Of a stretch of 64,000 nucleotides of DNA, positions 26,957 through 37,242 are shown piece by piece; positions within the stretch are counted from its first letter, which is position 1, and each line of letters begins with the position of its first letter. The position numbers and the translations under genes were made by a program. The stretch covers positions 4,827,088 to 4,891,087 of the forward strand of contig JALMQS010000089.1 in the NCBI GenBank assembly GCA_024734495.1, read 5' to 3'. Under the pieces are notes generated by a model, which searched no databases, was not told the DNA's origin, and saw only the letters and a program-made list of their open reading frames with translations. This stretch comes from Forficula auricularia. Its lineage: Eukaryota > Arthropoda > Insecta > Dermaptera > Forficulidae.

Positions 26957-27024
26957 ATATACTATATATATTGATCTAGATTAATTTGTAACAACGCTAA
27001 GAGAAATTTCTCTAAAAAATTTTC

Positions 27025-27097
27025 CCTCTTGACTAGAATCGAACCTACGAACTCTTGAACTAAAGTCCTCTGCTTTATCCACTAGACCAATCTGACA
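27025..27097 (-). mobile_element. tRNA-like SINE head
   Basis: On the minus strand: box A-like TGGTCTAGTGGATAAAGC (about 27,072-27,089) and box B-like GGTTCGATTCTAG (27,033-27,045). Spacing is tRNA-like, but the acceptor ends do not pair cleanly, so it reads as a SINE head or tRNA pseudogene. Confidence 0.55.
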
Positions 27098-27329
27098 TTA
27101 ATATTTATACCATGATTTCAGTTACTAAAACTATAAATTTTTGATTTAGACTTTGTGTCGAGATAATATTGTATTCATTTGAACTCGAATGAAAATGAAA
27201 AAACACCAATTGATTTTAAATTAAAAAACATTGAATATATATTAATTAACAAGGCAAATTTGAAATATAATTGTCAGCTAGGATTTTAAACTGACAGTTC
27301 CAATTGATTTTCATTAACCAGGCAAATTT

Positions 27330-27560
27330 GAAATATAATTTTAATTTGCACTCAAATTTTGAAATGAAAGACTCTAAAAGACTTTAAATTAAGAAACATT
27401 AAATATATCGATAATTATTCCTCACCCCCCCCCCCGCCCCGCCACTCAAAAATTTAATATTCAATTCGCTTTTCTTTGCGCACAGAAGAAATTATTCACA
27501 TCTTATTTGATTTATATTTTATATATTATTTGTTTATTTTTTAATAATTTGCACTATTAT
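27330..27560 (+). repeat. Family D dispersed repeat, copy 1
   Basis: Shares CTTTGCGCACAGAAGAA, a C-rich run after TATTCCTC and flanking AT-rich sequence with an inverted copy at 56,070-56,280. Non-coding. Confidence 0.55.
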
Positions 27561-27769
27561 TTAATTTTTTATATTAAATGACACACAAAAAAACCTAAGC
27601 AAAAAAAAATCAAGTCTTGGCGACTCTGATTTTTACCATCTGGATTTGGGGATCCCTATCATATATTTACTCTATACACGATTTTCTTCATTGATTCTGC
27701 TTTGAATATATCATTAATAATCAAGAGTTATAACTACAGTGCCGTGGTCAAATAATTTAATACACCATT

Positions 27770-27916
27770 ATACAAAAGCAAGTACATTTTTCTCATTTTA
27801 TTTTAAACGTGGTTTTTTAAGAGGAATAGAATTTTTGGACCGAGACGCTGCCCGCCAGGGCACCAGCCCGGAGGGCCGAGCTTCGAGGGCGTGCCGAAGG
27901 CACGCACGAAAAGCTC

Positions 27917-27917
<1 letters not shown>
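27770..27917 (+). mobile_element. Helitron-like 3' terminus (family H1)
   Basis: A GC-rich end (GAGACGCTGCCCGCCAGGG) is followed by a perfect hairpin GCGTGCC-GAA-GGCACGC and, nine bases later, CTCG with T as the next base. The same end occurs at 32,975-33,056 and, reversed, at 55,558-55,660. A 3' hairpin 8-12 nt before the terminus and a T flank are Helitron features; CTCG differs from the usual CTRR. The 5' boundary of this copy is unclear. Confidence 0.55.

Positions 27918-27969
<52 letters not shown>
27918..27969. repeat. (TA)n microsatellite
   Basis: Uninterrupted alternating TA of about 50 bp directly after the Helitron-like end. It produces spurious alternating Tyr-Ile ORFs on both strands. 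Confidence 0.95.
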
Positions 27970-27972
<3 letters not shown>

Positions 27973-28549
27973 ACCTAATGAGAATTTTGTGCAATTTTTT
28001 ATGCAATAAAAGTACATATTTTACACATGGTTTTATTTCTTTCATATCACTCCTTCAATTATATAGTCTTTTGTCTTTAATTTTAATTTTTTAGTGCATA
28101 AAAAAATTTATTTTGCCATCTTTTACTGCATATATTTGCATATGTCAACCTATTCTGCATATTAGTTGCATATTTTGGCAGTTTTTACTACATAAAAATT
28201 CTGTCTCTACTTATGATCCAATCTTACTAGTGGATAACTTATGATGGAAATATTAGAAAAAATAATAATAGTAACAAAACAAAATAAATAAACAAAGAGC
28301 TTGAAATGACCCCGGGGGCCCATTGAGGTAACCAGTACAACAGTCAAGCCTAAAAAAAAATGCATAATAAAAATTAAATAACCAGATAAATCATTATATA
28401 ATATTTATATAGTTATTCAGTGAAGCCGGACAGGCGGGCCTAAAAGGTAGTATTAAATCCACTCGATTTATTATTATAGTCTTTAGAAATGTCCGAAACA
28501 TAATAAAAATAAGCTGACTTGTTCTGATGTGGCCATCCACTTGACTTTA
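27970..28549. other. Unassigned AT-rich sequence
   Basis: No ORF, RNA gene or repeat recognised. A short GC-rich patch (GACCCCGGGGGCCC near 28,308) stands out but has no clear identity. Confidence 0.4.
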
Positions 28550-29220
28550 CCATACAACCTGGCCCCTCTCCTTATATTTAATATTTAATAAAATTATTTA
28601 TAATCATGTAGAGGAGGGAGGTTAGTTTTTGCATTTTTAGACTCCTAGGGGCCCACTGATTATGTATACAAAATTTGGTTGAGTTTGGTACAAGGGCCTA
28701 TATTTTCATTTTTTGACCATACACCCCCCCCCCCCATTTTGGGCGGTTAGATTTTGCATTTTTAGACTTCTGGGGTCCCACTGATTATGTATACAAAATT
28801 TGGTTGAGTTTACTCAAATGGCCTAGATTTTTAATTTTTAACCCCCCTTCACCCCCCTTAATATTAGGTCGATATGCACCAAAATCTAGTCAGCTCTTAA
28901 TCTCAATGGACCAAAACTACGTATGAAATTTGGTTTCGATATTCAGACTAGTTCTTGAGTTAGCTCGTCCACAAAAATTTGGTAACGCACAGACTAACTA
29001 ACAGACATTTTGACAAAACAATTATTATCTCGAAAAATATAATTTTTTCGCTGTTAACTTATTTAAGCTTTTTTGTAGAGCGAAATGCCATGGTTTCGCT
29101 CAATTTTTTTAATCAAAATAGTTTAACCCGTTTTTGAAATATTTTGAAAAAAAAAAGAAAGAAAACACCCACTTTTTTCATGCACGATTATGTTACAATA
29201 CTTGACCATACCCTGCATGG
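28550..29220 (+). repeat. Family A dispersed repeat, copy 3
   Basis: Same order as copy 1: tandem units with ATTATGTATACA, then GGTAACGCACAGACTAAC, then a terminal part ending TTGACCATACCCTGCATGG. It also keeps the outermost part (TATTTAATAAAATTATTTATAATCATG), which copy 4 at 37,980 shares. Confidence 0.85.
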
Positions 29221-29640
29221 TAAATAAATAAATCTTTATTTCTCGACCTGCTTAGAGGCACAAGTCCTCGGTGGCTAGGTCCTCCAAACATCAATACAAT
29301 CTAGCTACAATACATTAATAAACACCAATACAAATTAATTACAACAATTTAACAAAAAAAAAAGAAAAAAAAATAGAAATGTATGCTCATTAACAAATAA
29401 CATGACCATAGATTTCCATCAAAAGACAAAAAGTAATTTAAAAATTCCGCGCGCAAAAACCTGATACCAGGAGCAAGCGACGCATTAGCCATCCAGGCAT
29501 TTGCCATAAGCTGTTAAGGAAACCTGGTCAAAACCTTAACAAGGATGGTATGACCTCTCTCTACCTCACCTAATCTCTGCTTGTGAGAACTAAATAAAAT
29601 TTTGCACAACTCTAGGACATTAGGACTTGACAAAATTTAT
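29221..29640 (-). mobile_element. Probable LINE 3' tail fragment
   Basis: Read on the minus strand the sequence ends in AGAAATAAAGATTTATTTATTTA, i.e. a polyadenylation-like signal and a short TTTA-repeat tail, next to family A copy 3. The upstream part is moderately GC-rich and has no ORF. Assignment to a LINE 3' UTR is an inference from the tail only. Confidence 0.35.
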
Positions 29641-30014
29641 AATTGATTTAATCATAGGGGGCAGAGGACTATAATCACAAGTAGTAATAAATAGACAGAC
29701 TTCCACAAATCAATGCCAGATCCTACAAATGAATGTAAACCGATATTTTTCAAGAATCTTGGCTTACGAATCTTAAGTAAAGTAATAATTTTCAGTCATG
29801 TCTTTTCTCTGTGTCTGTATCGCTGGATAAATGCCCATGATTACTCAAGAAAGAAATTCATAGAAAGTTTGTTTTGGGGCAAAATATTTAAACTTCCAAA
29901 ACAAAGAATTAATTAGATTTTTGAAAGTTCTAGTTGGAAAATTTCCGATTCAAAAATTAATAAAATAAAAATAAAACGAATTATCACATAAAATAATTTT
30001 TATAAAAAAAAAAA

Positions 30015-31065
30015 AAACCGACTTCAAAAAAATTAAATGCAACAAATAAAATAATAATAGCTCAAAAATTAAATAAAATGCACCAAAAGGTATAAAATAA
30101 TTATCTAATTTAGTTACAACCAAACGACGAAATATTAACATGAAATCACTTTTTGAAGTCGGTGCCAAACATATACATTTTATGAATCGCATTCGACGGA
30201 TCTTACTTAGTACGTTTGGCGGGTACACTCCCTTATATAGTTCGTTTAGAACCGACTTCAAAAAGTGATTTCATGTTAATATTTCGTCGTTTAGTTGTAA
30301 CTAAATTAGATAATTATTTTATACCTTTTAGTGCATTTAATTTAATTTTTGAGCTATTATTATTTTATTTGTTGCATTTAATTTTTTTGAAGACGGTTTT
30401 ATTTATTTTTTTATAAAAATATATTTTTATTTTTCTCTTTTTAGTGATGTTATTAATAGTGACTTAAGATAATACCTTGCATGCATCTCGTAAGAGAAAG
30501 CGTCGGGCGAATGAATCAGAAATTGATAATAAAATTCAATTAATAAATATAGAAATTCTCTCGAAACGTTTGGGGGTTTTAAATGAATATTTTAAGAAAG
30601 ATTTTATTTATTATAATTTCGATTATTTGCTCATAAGAATTGGAGATTTCCGTTATTTCGTCATTGATCATATCATCAGAACTTGACCAAATTAATATGG
30701 GACCACCTTTAAGGTAATCCTTTCCAATAAAAAAGAATCATCGAAATCGGTTCACGTGGCAAAAACGCTGAACATACATAAAATAAATAAATAAATAGGT
30801 ATCTTGTCTATCTTGGAACTATACTAATCCAAACGCAGAAAGAATCATTAAAATCGGTTCATAAACAAAAAAGTTATGCGTGAACAAACATAACAAAAAA
30901 GGTCCAATACCAATGAAATTTATATTTTTACCAATCGGAAACTAGACTGAACCCAATGCAAAAAAAATCATCAAAATCGGTTCACAATTGGCGAAAAAAT
31001 CACGTAACATAGACACAAAAAAAATGCAGTCGAATTGAGAACCTCCTCCTTTTTTGAAGTCGGTT
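30015..31065 (+). repeat. Family C dispersed repeat, copy 2 (most complete)
   Basis: Bounded by AACCGACTTCAAAAAA and TTTTTTGAAGTCGGTT. The 5' part is a palindrome: an arm of about 140 bp, a central segment containing GTACGTTTGGCGGGTACAC, and the inverted arm. The 3' part holds two related blocks with AATCATCGAAATCGGTTCA and ends with GGTTCTCAATTCGACTGC read in reverse. Repeats with these ends are widespread in insect genomes, notably Lepidoptera as I recall. A 69-codon frame at 30,477 (SRKRKRRANESE) is not preserved beyond about 40 codons in copy 1. Confidence 0.8.
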
Positions 31066-31074
31066 AAAAATAGT

Positions 31075-31545
31075 AGAAAATTGATTGTTCTTTTTTCTCT
31101 CGTCATGTTATTTTTGCCTACGTTGGAATTTATAAATATTCTGAAAATTTCAAGTCGATATATCAATTTATAGAGGTCGCTCAAGATTTTTTTAATTTTT
31201 AAAGTAGTGTAGGTACTTTAGATGTTTTCGAGTGACCTGGAAATATAAATATTAACATTTTTGCATTTAGTAATAATTGTTTTTATGTTTTTTCATCGTG
31301 TTTTGTGCTTCATTTCTATACGATAAGATGTCAACAACAAGAAAAAAAAGAATTTTTTTAAAATATTTATACATATTTCCAGGTCACTGGAAAACATCTA
31401 AAATACCTACACTAGTTTACAAATTAAAAAAATATTTAGCAACCTCTATAAATTGATATATGGACTTGAAATTTTCAATATAGGCAATAATAACATGACG
31501 AGAAAAAAAATTCAATTTTCTACGATTTTGGAAATTAAATTGAAA
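31075..31545. mobile_element. Fold-back element with 185-bp arms
   Basis: Left arm about 31,077-31,262 and right arm about 31,360-31,536 are reverse complements with scattered changes. Matching landmarks are TCGTCATGTTATTTTTGCC with the reverse near 31,490, and GTGTAGGTACTTTAGATG with the reverse near 31,400. A roughly 100-bp spacer separates them. No terminal target duplication is evident because a Penelope-derived copy has inserted at the right side. Confidence 0.65.
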
Positions 31546-31844
31546 GTTTCTTTTTACCGAGTGTAGCAGAATTTTTATAAATTAAATGGAGACAATAAAA
31601 GACTGTGTCTTTGGCTGGAGAAATCAATTTTTTAATTTATTTATAAAGAGAGTATAGTTTCGAGGGCTTTGCACCCTTTATCAGTCTATTACAACAGGAA
31701 TTGATGGGTCACACTTTAATTCCTGTGAAGAAATTTTAATAGACTGATGAAGGGGGCAAAGCCTTAGAAACTATAGTCTTTTTATAAATAAATTAAAAAA
31801 TTTATTTCTCCAGACGAAGACACACTCTTTTATTGTCTACTTTC
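31537..31844. mobile_element. Penelope-derived palindromic insertion, copy 2
   Basis: 308 bp flanked by the 12-bp duplication ATTTTGGAAATT at 31,525-31,536 and 31,845-31,856. It holds inverted arms with GGAGACAATAAAAGACTGTG and its reverse, and a hammerhead-like CTGATGA on both strands. On the plus strand (near 31,744) the helix reads AGGGGGC AAA GCCTTA and GAAA follows at about 31,767; base changes weaken helix II. Same family as the insertion in the satellite. Confidence 0.75.
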
Positions 31845-32000
31845 ATTTTGGAAATTTTTAGGTGACCTCTTAAAATTTTTTAATCGAGCTGATTTTTGGT
31901 GAGTATTTTAAAAACATGGTAAATTAATATATTTTAATGTGAGATCAAATATAAAATATATATTTTTTTGGGGGGGGGGGCACCCTAATATGCTTATCTA

Positions 32001-33056
32001 TCTACATATATAAAATTCTTTGGCCGATACACTCACTCATCATCAAAACAGCCAGAACCAGTGGACATAGAAACATGAAATTTGGAGAGGATATTACATC
32101 TATGATATAGAGGCTCACTAAGAAAGTATTTTTCGAAATTCGACCCCTAAGGGGGTCAAAGGGAGCAAAGTGTGTTTTCACTGATTACGCGATATCTCTT
32201 AAGGACGATAAAATATCTACTTGCTTTTTACTTATAAAAATACTAAATTAAAATATCTAAAAACTATTTTCAGGATTTTTTGAAATTCGACCCCTAAAGG
32301 GGTCAAAAGTAACCAAATATCTTTGCAATGTGTTTACACTAATTATGCATTTTCAATTAAGAACGATAAGATATCTACTTGATTTTTATTTAATAAAATT
32401 CTAAATACAAATAACTAAAAAGTGATTTCAGGATTTTTTGAATTTCGACTCCCAACTATCCAAAATTTGAGTGGGGACAAAAATTAAAACTCTCTTCTAT
32501 CTTGATCAAATTTTGTAGAGTTATTCTTTATTACTTTAAGAAACTATTCCTGTAAAAATCAACTATCAAAATAGACTGTATGGGGCGAAAGGGGGGGGGG
32601 GGGCAGGTGTCCCTGGCGGGTGGCGTCTCGGCATGTGATTATTAGGTCTGTAATATATATTTGTAATATTTTGCGCCCTCTTTCGCCCATACGCACTCAT
32701 TTTGGCTATTTATTTTTACAGCACACATTTTATATAATCTTAAAAACTAAAATTACAAAATTTGATCTATATCGGAGAGAGTATTAATTTTTTGCCCCTA
32801 CTCACATTTTGGGAGGTTGAAATTATTTTTTAGATATTTGCAAATATTTAGATATTTGCAAATAAATAACTCTCAGTTTTCTAAAGAGTAAAAATCAATA
32901 GCCAAAATGAGTGCGTGGGGGCGAAAGAGGGCGCAAAATATTACAAATATATATCACAGACCCAACAATCACATGCCGAGACGCTGCCCGCCAGGGCCAC
33001 CTGCCCGGAGGGCCGAGGTGTAGAGGGCGTGCCGAAGGCACGCCTAGAGCAGCTCG
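32001..33056 (+). mobile_element. Helitron-like element (family H1), candidate full copy
   Basis: Starts TCTACATATATAAAATTC after an A and ends in hairpin GCGTGCC-GAA-GGCACGC plus CTCG before a T; these are Helitron-type ends and an A/T target. About 1.06 kb, non-coding. Inside, two segments are inverted copies: 32,600-32,720 mirrors 32,895-33,000 (ATTTGTAATATTTTGCGCCC and its complement), including a partial copy of the GC-rich end. A run of 14 G lies near 32,590. Non-autonomous. Confidence 0.5.
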
Positions 33057-33761
33057 TATACATATATACCAGATGAGTTTTTTTATCTTGAGACAGTCCT
33101 ACAACTCAAAAACAGTCCATTATATGTAAAAAAGTTTCAAATAAAAGTTTATATCAAGGGGGAAACTAATCTACGCTATTGTTTGTCGACCCATAACAAG
33201 CTTTCAAGGGTATTTCCAGGTCAAGTTCTATTTTTTAAATATAAACCTATATGTTTCTGTATACATTCTGAATCTACAGAAAAAACTGAACAACTTTTAT
33301 TAGAGCTATTTTTTTATACGACATCAAATAATAAAAAATATTAAATCAATTAGATCTCAAAAAAATTCTAATAATTATTTTAATAATTATTCAACTTAAT
33401 TATCAAATAATAATGATCAAATATTTAATTATTAAATAAATAATTGGCACAAAAACTTTCAATTTAATTCATTATTTGATAATTAAGTTGAATAATTGTT
33501 AAGATTTATTATTTACATTTTTTTGAGATCTAATTGATTTAATAGTTTATTTTATTTTATTTCGTATGAAAAAATAGTTCTAATAAATGTTATTCAGTTC
33601 CTTTGTAGATTCAGAATATATACAGAAATATATCCATTTAAAAAACTGAACTTGATCTCGAAATACCCTTGAAAGTCTGTTCTAGATCGACAAACAATAG
33701 CGTACTTTAGTTTCCCCCTCGGAATAAATAAACTTTTATTTTAAACTTTTTTTCATATAAT

Positions 33762-34247
33762 CTCCTCAATCAGCTTAGAAAACAGGAAGTTGCTATTGAA
33801 GACATATGTATGGAGCATAGCCATGTACGGGTGTGAAACCTGGACAATTAGAAAAGCGGAGAGAAAGAGATTAGAGGCTTTCGAAATGTGGTGCTACAGA
33901 AGAATGATGAATATCAAATGGATGGATAAAATTACAAATGAAGAAGTTCTTGGAAGAATCGGAGAAAGAAGAACCTTGTGGAAGAGTCTGAAGAAGAGAA
34001 GAGGTCAGATGATGGGGCACACACTGAGACATGGGGGACTGCTTAGGGATATCTTGGAGGGGGAGGTGGGAAAGAAAAGGGGAAGGGGAAGACCCAGATT
34101 AGAATATTTCAACCAAATAATTGGGGATATGGGATGCCAGACATTTAGAGAGGTCAAACAGCTGGCGGGGGACAGAGTCGAGTGGAGACGGATTGTTGCA
34201 TCAAACCAGTCTTAGGACTGTATACTCAATGATGGTGATGATGATGA
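33762..34247 (+). mobile_element. 5'-truncated LINE copy
   Basis: Flanked by the 11-bp duplication TTTCATATAAT at 33,751-33,761 and 34,248-34,258. It contains the C-terminal coding end of a non-LTR reverse transcriptase protein and finishes in a short (GATGAT)n tail, so orientation is plus. It sits inside the right arm of the fold-back element. Confidence 0.85.
33790..34215 (+). pseudogene. LINE reverse-transcriptase C-terminal fragment
   Basis: A 141-codon open frame starting inside the truncated LINE. Residues such as SIAMYGCETWTIRKAERKRL, FEMWCYRRMM and GRGRPRLEY are the conserved region that follows the thumb in many insect non-LTR retrotransposon proteins (compare FSVLLYGVESWTL and FEMWLYRRIL in the copy at 42,439). 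The palm domain with YADD is missing because the copy is 5'-truncated; the first codons are an arbitrary start. The frame runs unbroken to its stop at 34,215, so the insertion is not old. It cannot encode a working enzyme. Confidence 0.8.
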
Positions 34248-34959
34248 TTTCATATAATGCACTGTTTTTGAGTTATAAGACTGTCTCAAGATAAAAAAAC
34301 TCACCCGGTATATTATATATGGTATATTTAAATATGTTATCTTGCATCAAGCGGATGATAACCTCCTCATTGATTTCTCTTTATGAATCAACAACTCTGC
34401 TACTCTCAGCAAACAAAAATCTTTTCAACTTGTTTATTTGTTTTCTTATCCCTTTTTTCCGGTTTTCAATTTCCGTAATAATTTTTCAGTTCCAAAAGGT
34501 CGATTCAAATTTGTATTTTTATTATAAACAAAAAGATATCTAACAAGTTTGATTGAGTAGTTTTTTACGAGTATGTGTAAAATCTCTATTTAATCCTCGA
34601 GTTGGAATACTTGCAAGTTGATCATTTTGCAATCTTTCATATGCCAGATTCAAACACAAGATTTATTTTCTAAACAAAGCACGTGACATTCAGAATCTGT
34701 AATTAAACACTAGCATGGGAAAAATTATTATTAATATAGAAACGAACGTTTGATTTAATTTTTTGTATACTAACCCCGATCTCACAAGGTTATTGGGGTA
34801 TCCTTCCTTATTAATCCAAAGCAAATAGGAACATGGCTAATTGAATTGATTATCACAGGCCGACAATTTTTTTTTCCTTGTCCTAAGATTTATTTCATGA
34901 TGTTTCTATTCAGTGTGCGTCAAAATAAAGGAAAAATAACTATATTCCATATAAAGTTT

Positions 34960-35243
34960 TTTTTTTTATTACTTAGAGAAAGTGGTGTAGGTTTTAGGTG
35001 AAACATGATATGAATTAATAAAGTAAAGGGTGTGTAGTTTCACAGTGAATGAAATAAAACTCAAAGAGGTTTATACAAACTCAATATATTTCGGATTATT
35101 AGTCCATCATCAGTATTATTAGTTAGTTAACTTGTAATACTACTGATGATGGACTAATAATCCGAAATATATTGAGTTTGTATAAACCTCCTTGAGATTT
35201 ATTTCATTCACTGTGAAACCACACACCCTTTACTTTATTAATT
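34960..35243. mobile_element. Penelope-type palindromic insertion with two hammerhead-like motifs
   Basis: 284 bp flanked by the 12-bp duplication CATATAAAGTTT at 34,948-34,959 and 35,244-35,255. The arms are inverted copies (GGTGTGTAGTTTCACAGTG and complement, TCAATATATTTCGGATTATT and complement) around a short centre near 35,125. Each arm contains CTGATGATGG...CCGAAA; on the plus strand CTGATGA is 35,143-35,149, helix GGA/TCC, and GAAA 35,164-35,167. Non-coding. Confidence 0.75.
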
Positions 35244-35251
35244 CATATAAA

Positions 35252-35706
35252 GTTTGCTTTTGCAGTGGTTATAATAATAATAATAAACGACGAAAAAGGC
35301 CATTTTGACCTATTTTCGAGTCCCACCAGACGTTAAACAACAATACTTGAAATCAAAATATTTTGTTGATGTAATAGAATACAGATTCCTCTTTGATTTT
35401 CAAATCACCACTTGTTTTTAGCTCAATTAGAACTCGAGTTATAACTAAAAAACTAAAACTACGTGATTAAAAGGATAATAAACATTGATAAAAACATAAG
35501 GTCTTAGTTTTTTAGTTATAACACGAGTTCTAATTGAGCCAAAAGCAAGTGGTAATTTGAAAATCAAAGAGGAAGCTGTTCTCTATTACGTCGATGAAAT
35601 ATTTTGATTTCAAATATTGCTGTTTAACATCTAATGGGACTCGAAAATAGGTCAAAATGGCCCTTTTCGTGGTTTATTATTATTATAACCACTATAAAAG
35701 CAAACT
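35252..35706. mobile_element. Palindromic MITE (family M1)
   Basis: About 455 bp. Left end AGTTTGCTTTTGCAGTGG and right end CCACTATAAAAGCAAACT are inverted. The arms match over about 210 bp (TTTGACCTATTTTCGAGTCC, CAAATCACCACTTG, TTAGTTATAAC) with the centre near 35,480. A one-arm fragment of the same family lies at 60,700-60,850. Non-coding. Confidence 0.75.
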
Positions 35707-35720
35707 ATTTTTAAAAATCA

Positions 35721-36330
35721 ATTTTTCCCTTCATTTTTTACGTAAAATGAACACAAATTTGATATTTAAAACTTTAGGACAAAAAATGTGTTGACCGGTG
35801 TTATCCTATCCGGATTCCCAATGAACGTTTGTTTCTGCTTAGATTCCGCAACATGCGTTCTTGTTTATTTCCTTATTAATTTTAATTTTTGTTGTTCTTT
35901 TCACCCAGGTGCGTGTACTAAAGTAGCGTTTGTCAAACTGAGCTGACATTCGTAAAAAAAAAAGATATTTATATAATTCTCCTAATTTATGGTTGAATCT
36001 TTTCAATAAGATTAATAATTTTGCAACTTTAAATTTATTTGATTATTTACATATTATAATATATTTTTATAGTGATTGTCAACTACTTAATCTGACGTGT
36101 TAATGATGATTGTTATTATTTGTCAAAAGAGTAGTTTTATGCCAGGGGCGAATACAACCCTTCTCTCCTCGGATTCACTAGTTAATTTTCTTTAAAAACC
36201 CTATTAACTCTGGTACTATCGGCAATTTGAACTTTTATATGATTAATTCAATTTAGCAGTATGTTAAGATAAGAAGCATACAAAAAATACAAACAGCAGG
36301 TTGAATATTTACAAAATTCGTGGTTAATTT
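35721..36330. other. No recognised feature
   Basis: AT-rich sequence with no convincing ORF, RNA or repeat. It leads into a more GC-rich island. Confidence 0.4.
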
Positions 36331-36845
36331 TTATCGAACAGAAGGGGTGAGGGTTTCCCTCCAAGCGGATTGTGTATCTGAAGTTAGGGATGCCCTGTGA
36401 TGAGTCAGTATTAAAAGAGGGATTAGGCAAGTGCGGCAACTCTTGCATGATTACCTGGTGATATCTGCGGGGTGGTTTGTCCCGTGAGCAGCAGCAGCAG
36501 CCCCAAAAGCAGAGCGTTGCAGGCAACACCCATCAGGCTGGCTGGCTTGCTTGCTGGCTGGCTGGCTGTCCGGCAACAACTGCAGCAGCAACACTACTAG
36601 CACCACCACTAGCAGCAGCAGCAGCAGCAGCAACAGCAACAGCAGCAGCAACAGCAGTAGCACAGCTGAGGACGTCATCCTCTCGAGGCCACCAAACAAA
36701 CATTTCCTAGCCGCAGACACCCCACCACCTCCACCTTCAGGTCTTCTCTTTTCTTCATTCCCCTGCCAATTGGAAATTAGGCCAACACTTGTTTTACTAG
36801 GTACGGCCCAGGGGCAGGAGAGCCTACTATTGAATTCAAGCAAAA
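36330..36845. other. GC-rich CAG/CTG-repeat island, possible host exon
   Basis: Base composition rises sharply compared with the surroundings. The core is (GCT/TGGC) runs at 36,535-36,570 and interrupted AGC/CAACAG repeats at 36,605-36,660. On the minus strand an open frame ends at a splice-donor-like CACCAG-GTAATC (36,451-36,460). From an ATG at about 36,675 that frame would begin with a run of leucines and alanine-rich sequence. On the plus strand the repeats encode serine runs. Either could be low-complexity coding, but nothing is recognisable as a protein family. It may be single-copy host DNA. Confidence 0.3.
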
Positions 36846-36904
36846 ATTTTCATTTTATTTTTTGGCACATAAATGAACATGCTACGTTTTTAATTTATCG
36901 TGGT

Positions 36905-37180
36905 TATCTGAGTCCAGACCAGAGATGTACAAGTCATCTCATAAAAAGTATCTGGAATACAAGTTACAAGATACTTTTTGTGACTTGGGTGAGTACTCAA
37001 TTCCCTTTAAAAATTTATTATAAAAAGTTAAACCAAAAATTTAAAACATGCAATAATCTTTTCCAGTTGACGTGCACTGATGAAGATTAGCGGTGTAGCG
37101 CTCGAAACGTTGTAAAATATGGATTACGTCTGCCCAAAATAAAGTATTAAATAAAAGTTAGCTTTTATATCAACTTTTTT
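36905..37180 (+). mobile_element. Penelope-type 3' end fragment
   Basis: Short segment containing a hammerhead-like motif followed by AAAATAAAGTATTAAATAAAAG. No coding part is present and the 5' limit is unclear. A different family from the copies with GGAGACAATAAAAG. Confidence 0.5.
37074..37133 (+). ncRNA. Hammerhead-like motif with closable helix III
   Basis: CTGATGA at 37,077-37,083, one extra A, helix II AGCG/CGCT (37,089-37,092 and 37,099-37,102), GAAA at 37,104-37,107. Helix III is ACGT (37,107-37,110) with ACGT (37,126-37,129), leaving C at 37,130 at the expected cleavage site. GCA and TGC on the outside form a 3-bp helix I. All three helices are therefore possible, although the extra base and loose helix II make activity doubtful. 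Confidence 0.45.
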
Positions 37181-37242
37181 TCCCCATAACTGGCCCCTTA
37201 GCCAATTTATTTAAATAAAATAGAGCCACCAAACAAAGTTCT

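Larger units (their letters stand above)
33069..34308. mobile_element. Long-arm fold-back element, split by a LINE
   Basis: Ends CCAGATGAGTTTTTTTATC and its complement GATAAAAAAACTCACCCGG lie at 33,069 and 34,308, flanked by TATA on both sides. The arms extend inward for more than 300 bp (AACAATAGCGTA and partners, then AAATCAATTAGATCTC with its complement near 33,530), meeting near 33,450. The right arm is interrupted at 33,762-34,247 by a truncated LINE. No transposase. Confidence 0.75.

Noticed and set aside
27739..28094. ORFs with alternating Tyr-Ile residues
   Set aside because: Produced by the (TA)n microsatellite on both strands.
30477..30686. 69-codon frame in family C (SRKRKRRANESE...)
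   Set aside because: The copy at about 26,100 shares the first 40 codons but with many amino-acid changes and then a stop, so there is no sign of selection. A Helitron N-terminal resemblance is too weak to call.
36451..36843. 130-codon minus-strand ORF with a long leucine run as a signal peptide
   Set aside because: The leucine run is explained by the CAG/CTG repeat. Kept only as a low-confidence exon candidate, not as a gene.
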